Shown here piece by piece: positions 1 through 7,095 of a stretch of DNA of 17,593 bases. The position numbers and the translations under genes are program-made. The stretch is from the NCBI GenBank assembly GCA_947475855.1, contig CANJPN010000051.1:1-17593 (forward strand), given 5' to 3'. Positions within the stretch are counted from its first letter, which is position 1. The number at the start of each line of letters is the position of its first letter. The stretch comes from Bradyrhizobiaceae bacterium. GTDB lineage: Bacteria > Pseudomonadota > Alphaproteobacteria > Rhizobiales > Hyphomicrobiaceae. A model generated the notes under the pieces. That model was not told where the DNA came from. It ran no database searches and saw only the letters and a list, made by a program, of their open reading frames with translations.

Positions 1-2733
1 CGGCGGCAAGGCGGGTTGTTGGACGTCGAGCCGCCCGCCGTTGGCGGTGGCTTGCCGATCGGGTGCGCCGAGCTGCGGGGCGTAGCTGCGCTGGCCGGTG
101 CGGTGGGCGGCGGACGAGATCAGCAGCAGCGTCTTGTAGAGCTGCTTGTGGACGAAATAGTGCTGGCTGGTATTGGCAGTGTCCGAGAGCTGGACATAGT
201 TGAGTGCCGAGCCCGCTGCGAGCACCTTCCTGACGACGAAGGCGTCATCGGCCGGCATCTCATCGAGGAGCACTTGGGCAGAGAAGCCATGAAGCTCCGA
301 GATCGGGCGGCAGTGATGGAGGAAGATGTCGGCATGATCGCCGACGTGGGGCTGCAGGGAGACGTTCACGACTTTGCGCAGTTCTGCCAACCGGGCGTTC
401 TCGTCGTTAGATTCGAACGCCTTCTTGGCGACGACGGAAAGGAACTCGAAAAGCTCCGAACGAACCTCGTAAATCTCGTTGTGCGAATCGACGTGGCGAA
501 CTGCGCCAATGGTTGCTGCAGCGTTGAGAACGCGACGGATATCGGAGGCGTGGGGATCATTGGGCTCGAGCACGACGCGCGCGCTGAAGCCATCGCGGGT
601 CGTCATCGGTCGCATGGCGTTGAGCACTGTGCGCGCGTTGTCGAAGGTGTCGGGCAGCAACGCGTTCTCGACGATCGCTTCGAGCTGGCGACCCGATCGT
701 GCTTTCATGCTTGGCACGTCGGACAACGGTGAGCGCACGGCGTTTGCCGCGAACAGGCCGGACATGAAGATCAGGCTGTCCATGGCGATCGCGATTGCAA
801 GGGCCAGGTACGCGAGACGGTTACCGTCGTTGAAGGCGTTGATGGTGCCGACGAAGGGATGGGCCTTGTCGTCGCGCGACAGCTCGAGGAAGTTGATCTT
901 GGTGCGCAGCTCGTCGGTCTCTCGTGCAGGGAGCCCCGAGTCGGCGAGGCACTTTCGGGCGAAGCCGTAAAGCGCGTCGGTCGTTACGTGTGCTGCGAGC
1001 TTATCGCCGCCGGCGCAACCGGCATCGAACGTTTTCATGCCGTCGTTGAGCGAGAACATGACGGCGGCGGCTTCGGTCGCCTGCTTGGGGTCGCAGTCGA
1101 TCCCGCGCACCCTGTCCTTGGTGGCTGGGGTGCTGACCATAGCATTGTAGAGCTGCGAGCATTGCTGGTGCAGCGCGCCAAGGCGTTCACGCGTTGGCTC
1201 CTGGCGGAACTCCAGGCGGGCGCGTTCGAATGCCGGCTGCACCCGTGAAGGGTCGATGCGCGGCTGGTTGTCGGTTTCGCCGGTTTCCTGCGTGAGCTTG
1301 ATGCGCTGCTGGGCAGTTTCAGCTTCGCCCTTGAGCTTGGCGAGGTCGCCATCGACGGCGGCGAGTTCGCGCTCGAGCTGGGCAATCCGCGTATCCGTAG
1401 CGGACATCCGTTGTTGGCTGTCGCGAACGCGGGTTTCCTGAATTTTATAGGCGTCTTGAAGGCGTGCGAGATCAGTCATGATCTGGCGGTAGATGGGGCC
1501 TTTGCCCTGCTTCAGTGTACCTTCCGCGCCGCGGTCCTCGGCCTGGGCTTCGACGCGCTTGGCGTCCACGCCTTTGGCACGGTTTTCCAGCTCGGTCTTC
1601 TTTTCCGCGTAGTCGGCGGCGAGCGAGGGACGCTCGCCCTTGAGACGCGAGATCTCGTCGGTCAGCGTGTTCTTCTTGGAGAGGTGGCCTGCGCTGCCGC
1701 TCTGGGCGCTCGCGATGCGTTCCTGCTGCTGCTTGACCGCGCGGTTCTTGTCCTCGAGCTGGGCGTTGAAATAGTCCTCGATCTGCTTCTGCGCGCCCTG
1801 GGACTTTTCGGCGAGAATTGAGAGGTGCTTATCGTAGTCCTGCCAGCCTTTTACGTGGAACAAGCGGTCGATTTCAGTCAGCCGCCGCGTTTCGATCGTC
1901 GAGCCGATGTCGGCGACCATGCCCGCCACTTGGTTCTGCGCGCGAAGCTGGGTTGCACGGACGCGCTCATCCTTGGGGAAGATCGCGGTGAAAAGGCTGT
2001 CGAAGGAGAAGAATACGGACGTCGCCATGCATGCGAGAAACATCACCCACAGCACGGCGTTCTTGATGATGATGCGGGTGCTCTGCACGTAGGGCAGCGA
2101 CAACTCACCACCGCGGGCGAAGTTGAAGGCGAGAACGCCAAGCACGATCAGGCCGACTGCGAAGTAGGCGGATATGTCGGCAAAGCGGGACCAGTCAATC
2201 TGCTTCGTGGTGCCGGCCTTGGTGAAGCCGAATGTGCCGCTCGAATAGAGAACCCAATAAAATGCAACGGCCACCACGAGGATGGCCAGGACCACGCCGA
2301 TCAGCGCATCGAGGCGACCTGCCGGGCGGCCATCGGGCAGGCGGCGGTTCATGCCAGTCGCGAAGCTTTCGCCGATCAACCAGGCGACGATCAGCATCAC
2401 GCCCTGAATGCCGAACGTGACCATCAGCGAGAGCATTTTCTCGCCAGTGAAGTTCGTCATGCCCATCCAGGTGGTGTAGCCGGAGGCGAGCGAGAGTACG
2501 AAGCCGGTCGCGCCGAGCAGGAGGAGTTGCCAACGGGACGCCATCTCGTCGAACTGTCTGCGACGGCGGGCTGATGTGCCTTGGGCTGCGGCTGGCGCGA
2601 CAGGTCGTGCCTTCAAAAGTCCTGCGATAGCGAGCAAGACGATCGAGACGCCGATGAGCATGCCGAGACCGGAAAGTAGGTTCCGCGGCGTCAGCAGCCA
2701 GTCTACGAGGCCGGCAGGCGGCAAGACGTTCAT
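1..2733 (-). CDS. Large multi-pass membrane protein with coiled coil and duplicated C-terminal domain (3' end outside window)
   Basis: This reading frame stays open from an ATG at 2733 to the window edge (911 codons, no stop). The start is firm: GGAGG lies 9 bases upstream and an in-frame TGA sits two codons before it. I do not recognise the family. Hydrophobic segments lie at about residues 19-40, 70-90, 101-120, 145-164, 188-207 and 226-250, with a seventh at 639-662. Basic stretches at 56-59 and 128-140 suggest those loops are cytoplasmic, which puts residues 255-635 in the periplasm and the C terminus in the cytoplasm. Residues about 290-490 are charged, Gln/Glu/Lys-rich and look like coiled coil. 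The predicted periplasmic part has exactly four cysteines (525, 547, 573, 595). After TM7 a unit of about 100 residues occurs twice (GFSARVVL at 715, GFSAQVLL at 816). The gene model is secure; the function is unknown. An envelope-spanning or scaffold role is only a guess. Confidence 0.88.
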   Translation of the reverse strand, partial: MNVLPPAGLVDWLLTPRNLLSGLGMLIGVSIVLLAIAGLLKARPVAPAAAQGTSARRRRQFDEMASRWQLLLLGATGFVLSLASGYTTWMGMTNFTGEKMLSLMVTFGIQGVMLIVAWLIGESFATGMNRRLPDGRPAGRLDALIGVVLAILVVAVAFYWVLYSSGTFGFTKAGTTKQIDWSRFADISAYFAVGLIVLGVLAFNFARGGELSLPYVQSTRIIIKNAVLWVMFLACMATSVFFSFDSLFTAIFPKDERVRATQLRAQNQVAGMVADIGSTIETRRLTEIDRLFHVKGWQDYDKHLSILAEKSQGAQKQIEDYFNAQLEDKNRAVKQQQERIASAQSGSAGHLSKKNTLTDEISRLKGERPSLAADYAEKKTELENRAKGVDAKRVEAQAEDRGAEGTLKQGKGPIYRQIMTDLARLQDAYKIQETRVRDSQQRMSATDTRIAQLERELAAVDGDLAKLKGEAETAQQRIKLTQETGETDNQPRIDPSRVQPAFERARLEFRQEPTRERLGALHQQCSQLYNAMVSTPATKDRVRGIDCDPKQATEAAAVMFSLNDGMKTFDAGCAGGDKLAAHVTTDALYGFARKCLADSGLPARETDELRTKINFLELSRDDKAHPFVGTINAFNDGNRLAYLALAIAIAMDSLIFMSGLFAANAVRSPLSDVPSMKARSGRQLEAIVENALLPDTFDNARTVLNAMRPMTTRDGFSARVVLEPNDPHASDIRRVLNAAATIGAVRHVDSHNEIYEVRSELFEFLSVVAKKAFESNDENARLAELRKVVNVSLQPHVGDHADIFLHHCRPISELHGFSAQVLLDEMPADDAFVVRKVLAAGSALNYVQLSDTANTSQHYFVHKQLYKTLLLISSAAHRTGQRSYAPQLGAPDRQATANGGRLDVQQPALPP

Positions 2734-3016
2734 CCTTCAAGCCCTCCAGGCCTGCTCGCGTGTCATTTGCCCACGGAAACTGCTGACTACTCTGACCAAT
2801 GCGGACGCTACTGGCCAATCGAACGGGCTTGGCGAAGCCGATCACCTCGGATTGCACATTCATGTAGCGCCCGGGCGATGTGATGTCCGGGGTATGACGA
2901 AAAGACGGCAGTGTTTCCGCAATTTTGCGAATAGTGCCATTTAGCAGTGGTGTTTGTGCAAGCAACTCCCCTTGAATATGGCGTTCAGCGGGGGGCGTGC
3001 AAGTCTGGTTTTCACT

Positions 3017-3415
3017 TCAATGAGAATTACCGCTGCGGCTGTGGGAAGCGTACGCCAGCGCGGCGCAGTAGATGCCCGAGGCGACATGGAATGCGATGGC
3101 GCCGCCGCTGCCGCTGGACCAGGCGACTATAGCGCTGTCGGCGAAGCAGACGATGGCGCCCAAGCCAAGGCAGAGCGCCAGCGCACGCCACTCTCTCAGT
3201 GTCGCCAATCCAATCAGCATCAGCGCCAGCCATAGATCGCGCAGCGCGACGACGTGGTGTAGGTCGAACCGACCCGGCGGGTTCGAGAGACCGAAAAACC
3301 GCGCGGCCTGATGGGGAACTGTCAGGAAGCGGACGCCAATAACGAGCATGGCGAGCCCGGCGGCGATAGCCAGCGCCATCACCCAGCGATCCTCTGCGCG
3401 GAGCTTGGTTTTCAT
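3017..3415 (-). CDS. Small four-helix membrane protein, DUF4267-like
   Basis: A 132-residue protein with four hydrophobic segments at about residues 11-31, 59-74, 80-98 and 105-123. The RDLWLALMLIGLA stretch after TM1, the Asp in ICFADS-type context of TM3 and the His-containing last helix match what I recall of the DUF4267 family, whose function is unknown. Its ATG overlaps the TGA of the upstream carbamoyltransferase gene by four bases (ATGA at 3415-3412), so it is very probably translated by coupling and belongs to the same operon. It sits in the inner membrane by inference. No role in carbamoylation can be deduced beyond that linkage. A 283-base gap follows before the next gene. Confidence 0.8.
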   Translation of the reverse strand: MKTKLRAEDRWVMALAIAAGLAMLVIGVRFLTVPHQAARFFGLSNPPGRFDLHHVVALRDLWLALMLIGLATLREWRALALCLGLGAIVCFADSAIVAWSSGSGGAIAFHVASGIYCAALAYASHSRSGNSH

Positions 3416-5211
3416 GCCTTGTTGGGGGCGGCAGCCACCAGGTCGCGGACTTGGCTAGCCGCGAAGGGAGCCTTTCCAGCTGCTTTCATCTGGCCGCGGT
3501 CGGCGCAGTAGAAATCGCCGAGCGCGAGAATGTCGAGATCGGTACGAAGGAAGCAGTCGATCGCTTCCTCGGGTCGCGCGACGATCGGTTCGCGCTCGTT
3601 GAAGCTGGTATTGATCAGGACGGGTACGCCGGTCAGTTCGCCGAAGGTCTTGATCAGATCGTAGTAGCGTGGGTTTGCGTTGCGTTCGATGGTCTGGACG
3701 CGGGCTGTGCCATCGACATGGACTGCGGCCGGAATGAGGTGTCGCATCTCTTCACGGACGCGCGGGGCCTTGGTCATGAACGGGTCGGGGCCATCCAGCT
3801 CAAAGAAGCGGCTGGCTTCCTCGACGAGCACCGCGGGTGCGAACGGTCGAAATCCCTCGCGGCTTTTGATGCGCTGATTGAGGGCATCCTTCATGTCGGC
3901 GCGGCGCGGGTCGGCCAACAGCGAGCGGTTGCCGAGTGCGCGTGGGCCCATTTCGAAGCGGCCTTGAAACCATCCGACAATTCGGCCGGCGGCAAGATCG
4001 GCTGCGATGCGGTGCTGCATATCTGCGCCGGGCAGGTGTTCGAAGCGCAAGCCGCGCGCACGCAACGCAGCCTCGATCGCTTCGGGGCCGTATTCGAGAC
4101 CATAGGATACGCGGTCGAGCACGAAGTCGCGGGGATGGCCAAGGGTCTGATGATGGTGCCAGAGCGTTGCGCCGAGTGGCGCGCCGGTGTCCGATGCCAC
4201 GGGTGGGACCCACACGTTCTGGTAATTGGTATCTCGGGCAACACGACCGTTGGCGACGCAGTTCAGCGCAACGCCGCCGGTGATCACAAGGTTGCGCGAG
4301 GGGAAGCGGCGTTCGAGGTGGTGCGCGATGTGGAGGATTGCTTCCTCGGTGACGGCCTGCAGGGCGAATGCGATGTCGAGATGGCGCTGCTCCAGCGGTT
4401 CGCCGGGGAGGCGCGCGGGGCCGAAGGTGTCGAAGAACTTCTGCTTGAAGGGCTTCAGCATCGCGTGCGCGTCGTAGTCGAAGTACGACATATCGATGCG
4501 GTAACGGCCATCGTCGTCGAGGTGGATGAGCTTGCGGAAACGTTCGACGAACTCCGGCCCGCCCATCGCGGCGAGCGCCATGACCTTGCCTTCCTCGGCG
4601 AACCCGCCGAAGCCGAGATAGCGGGTTAGGAAGGTGTAGACCATGCCCAGCGAGTTGAAGATGCCGGTCTGCCAGTGGCGTTCAAGGCGATTGCCCTTGC
4701 CGGTGTAGACGCTGGTCGATGCATCGTCGCCGTAGCCGTCCATGACCAGGATGGTCGCATCCTCGAAAGGGGAGACGAAGAACGCGGCGGCGTGGGAATC
4801 GTGATGGCCGACGTTGATGATCTGGGGGAGCTTGCGTGTCCCGAAGTGGCGACGGAGATTGTTGGTAATGCGATGATTTAGAACGAGAATCCCATCGCGT
4901 TGGGTGGGGCGGGCGGCGGGTCTGAGAAGATCGAGGCTCGCTGGAAACCGACGCAGTACGGCTGCCGCAAAAGTGCGCCGCAGCTTGGCGATGTCCCAGG
5001 GTATCGTAATGGCTTCGACGTCGGCGAGGCCGATGCCGCGGTCGCTGAAGGCAGCTTTCAGTGCGCACTCGGGGAAGCGGGTAGTGTGCTTGCGGCGGGA
5101 TAGGCGTTCTTCTTCGATCACGAGCTCAGGATGGCCGTTGCGCAAAAGCGCAATGCCGCTGTCATGCGTATCGCTGACCAGTCCTAGGATTCGCACGGTG
5201 CCCAAACGCAT
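3412..5211 (-). CDS. Carbamoyltransferase, NodU/TobZ family
   Basis: This is a 599-residue enzyme of the O-carbamoyltransferase family (NodU, TobZ, GdmN). These enzymes make a carbamoyl-adenylate from carbamoyl phosphate and ATP and pass the carbamoyl group to a hydroxyl of a sugar or natural product. The N-terminal ASKHA-like domain has the HHDSHA metal/substrate motif at residues 136-141, DGYGD near 158 and TGGVALN at 311-317. The C-terminal half carries GRFEMGPRALGNRS near 417-430 and INTSFNERE at 533-541. The frame opens 44 codons earlier at a GTG (5343), but those residues are low-complexity and family members begin right at the ILGL strand, so I chose the ATG at 5211. No strong ribosome site is visible there. 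Length fits the family. The acceptor is unknown: no nod genes or polysaccharide cluster lie alongside, although a UDP-sugar dehydrogenase is 6.6 kb away. It is coupled to the DUF4267-like gene. Confidence 0.9.
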   Translation of the reverse strand: MRLGTVRILGLVSDTHDSGIALLRNGHPELVIEEERLSRRKHTTRFPECALKAAFSDRGIGLADVEAITIPWDIAKLRRTFAAAVLRRFPASLDLLRPAARPTQRDGILVLNHRITNNLRRHFGTRKLPQIINVGHHDSHAAAFFVSPFEDATILVMDGYGDDASTSVYTGKGNRLERHWQTGIFNSLGMVYTFLTRYLGFGGFAEEGKVMALAAMGGPEFVERFRKLIHLDDDGRYRIDMSYFDYDAHAMLKPFKQKFFDTFGPARLPGEPLEQRHLDIAFALQAVTEEAILHIAHHLERRFPSRNLVITGGVALNCVANGRVARDTNYQNVWVPPVASDTGAPLGATLWHHHQTLGHPRDFVLDRVSYGLEYGPEAIEAALRARGLRFEHLPGADMQHRIAADLAAGRIVGWFQGRFEMGPRALGNRSLLADPRRADMKDALNQRIKSREGFRPFAPAVLVEEASRFFELDGPDPFMTKAPRVREEMRHLIPAAVHVDGTARVQTIERNANPRYYDLIKTFGELTGVPVLINTSFNEREPIVARPEEAIDCFLRTDLDILALGDFYCADRGQMKAAGKAPFAASQVRDLVAAAPNKA

Positions 5212-5400
5212 TACTGAGAAGGGCGTTCGACCGCCCAACTGACCCCCACCTGCGCAACACGTAACAGGGCGCGCGGCGTCGTGGCAAGCAAATGAGCTTG
5301 GTTCTGGAGATCTCGGCGGTGCTTCTCGTGTCGCTGGAGGCACATAGCGGTGATCCCCTATATCCCCTTTGTGCTTCGCGGCGCGGCGCGTCCCCGCGTA

Positions 5401-6837
5401 CTACCTCAGCGCCGCCAGTTCAGCGAGGATGCGGACCCAGCTCCGTGCGCCCTTCTTGAAGCTCGTGAGATTGTATTTCTCGTTGGGGCTGTGGATGCGG
5501 TCGTCGTCGAGGCCGTAGCCGACGAGAAGCGTATCCATGCCGAGGGCGTCCTTGAACGAAGTGACGATCGGGATCGAGCCGCCGCAGCCCATCATGACAG
5601 TCGGTTTACCCCACTCTTGCTCGAGGGCGCGGGCGGCGGCCTTCATGTACGGAGCGGTGGTGTCGAACGCGATCGCTTTGCCGCCGCGGCCTTCGCCAAA
5701 GCGGGCCTTGCAGTCGGCGGGCACGCGGTACTGCACGAACGCTTTCAGGCCGGCGAGAATCTTGTTCGGGTCCTGGCCGGGCACGAGGCGGCAGGTGATC
5801 TTCACCGAGGCGAGCGCGGGAATAACCGTCTTGGAGCCGACGCCCTGGTAGCCGCCTGTGATGCCGTTGAATTCCAGCGTTGGGCGGGCCCAGACCTGCT
5901 CCAGCACGCTCGCCTTGGATTCGCCGGCGGGAATGGAGAGGCCGATCTGGCCGAGGAAGGCTTTGGGGTCGAAGTCGAGGGCATCCCACTGCTTTTTCTG
6001 CGCAGCAGTCAGTTTTTCGATGCCGTCGTAGAAGCCTGGGACGGTGACGCGGCCTTGTCTGTCGTGCATGTCGGCCATGATAGCGGCAAGGGCACGGATC
6101 GGGTTCATCGCGGGGCCGCCGAACATTCCTGAATGCAGGTCGCGGGCGGGGCCTTCGATGAATACCTCGATACCGACGAGGCCGCGCAGCATCGTCGTGA
6201 TGGCCGGCGTGTCTTTACTCCACTGGCTGGTGTCGCAGACCAAGGCCAGATCGCAGCGCAGTTCTTTGCCGGACTGCTTGAGGAAGCCGGGGAGGCTCGG
6301 GCTGCCGCATTCCTCCTCGCCTTCGATCAGGACTGTGACGGCGCAGGGTAATTCGCCAGCGACTTCCTTCCAGGCGCGGGCGGCCTCCATGAAGGTCATG
6401 AGCTGGCCCTTGTTGTCCTGGGCGCCGCGGGCGACGATGACCTTGCCGTTGCCTTTCTCGGTGGCGATGCGCGGCTCGAACGGCGAGGTGGTCCACAACT
6501 CGAGTGGATCAGGCGGTTGTACGTCGTAGTGGCCATAGAACAAGAGATGATTGGTTTCCTTGCCGACCTTGGCGCGGTCATGCCCGACGACCATGGGGTG
6601 GCCCGTCGTCGGGCGCACCGATGCATCGAAACCGATTTCGCGGAGCTGGCTGGCGCACCACTCTGCTGCCGCCTGGCAGCGGGGCTTATAGGCGGGATCG
6701 GTCGAGACGCTGTCGATCCGCAGCAACTCGAACAGCCGGTCGAGGCCGGCCTGATGGTTACGATCGACGGTCGAAAGGACTTTGGGCAAGTGGTCGGTTG
6801 CTGGCATTTTGGGCTCGGTTGCAAGGGGATGGGGCAT
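5401..6837 (-). CDS. M20 family metallopeptidase (dipeptidase-like)
   Basis: A 478-residue zinc peptidase of the M20 (ArgE/DapE/ACY1/CPG2) family, closest in pattern to the CNDP-type cytosolic dipeptidases that cleave short peptides. All expected metal and catalytic residues are visible: GHYDVQP with H103 and D105, bridging D141 in GAQDNKG, the EE pair at 175-176 in EGEEECGS (general base and metal ligand), D202 in VCDTS, and H449 in RIHSPNEKY near the C terminus. The lid/dimerisation domain inserted between about residues 210 and 385 contains the usual DLHSGMFGG stretch. No signal peptide is seen, so it is probably cytoplasmic. The start could be the ATG at 6837 or one ten codons later (6807); neither has a clear ribosome site. 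It is divergent from ppdK across 258 bases and 189 bases upstream of the carbamoyltransferase start. Physiological substrate is not predictable. Confidence 0.92.
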   Translation of the reverse strand: MPHPLATEPKMPATDHLPKVLSTVDRNHQAGLDRLFELLRIDSVSTDPAYKPRCQAAAEWCASQLREIGFDASVRPTTGHPMVVGHDRAKVGKETNHLLFYGHYDVQPPDPLELWTTSPFEPRIATEKGNGKVIVARGAQDNKGQLMTFMEAARAWKEVAGELPCAVTVLIEGEEECGSPSLPGFLKQSGKELRCDLALVCDTSQWSKDTPAITTMLRGLVGIEVFIEGPARDLHSGMFGGPAMNPIRALAAIMADMHDRQGRVTVPGFYDGIEKLTAAQKKQWDALDFDPKAFLGQIGLSIPAGESKASVLEQVWARPTLEFNGITGGYQGVGSKTVIPALASVKITCRLVPGQDPNKILAGLKAFVQYRVPADCKARFGEGRGGKAIAFDTTAPYMKAAARALEQEWGKPTVMMGCGGSIPIVTSFKDALGMDTLLVGYGLDDDRIHSPNEKYNLTSFKKGARSWVRILAELAALR

Positions 6838-7061
6838 TCTTGGTGGTAAGGGGCGGCGCTGTCAAAGCCCTGGTCAACCTGGATGGGATTGCCGATCGCA
6901 CTTTGGGTGCGCTGCACAAGTCGATGACAGACTATCTCTGATTTTGCGAAGAGCCACCTTCCGTTGTGGAGTAATCGTAGAGTTGCAAGGTGTTATACGA
7001 CTGTCGTCTTTGCCCCTGGATGCATTGCTGCTATGGACACCGCCACCAGCACTTCGCGCCT

Positions 7062-7078
7062 GCAGCATTTCTAGCTGC
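7062..7078 (+). promoter_or_regulatory. Small hairpin just ahead of the ppdK ribosome site
   Basis: GCAGC (7062-7066) and GCTGC (7074-7078) form a five-base stem with a seven-base loop, four bases ahead of the GGGAG ribosome site (7083-7087) of ppdK. It might affect translation or mRNA 5' stability. The stem is short and could be chance. Confidence 0.2.
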
Positions 7079-7095
7079 TCCCGGGAGATCGAACC

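Noticed and set aside
1825..2574. Plus-strand frame of 249 codons
   Set aside because: It is antisense to the membrane-protein gene; His/Glu/Asp-rich and patternless.
2195..2965. Minus-strand frame of 256 codons
   Set aside because: It runs out of frame over the start of the large membrane-protein gene, which has a strong ribosome site and proper transmembrane segments; the overlapping product is Arg/His-rich and shadow-like.
3451..4629. Plus-strand frame of 392 codons
   Set aside because: It is antisense to the carbamoyltransferase, whose motifs are unmistakable; the translation is low-pattern and arises from GC-biased codon use.
5212..5343. GTG-started N-terminal extension of the carbamoyltransferase
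   Set aside because: The 44 extra residues are Pro/Ser/Arg-rich and precede the point at which the family normally begins.
6961..7000. TTGTGG and TATACG as a ppdK promoter
   Set aside because: The spacing of 24 bases is too long for a standard sigma-70 promoter.
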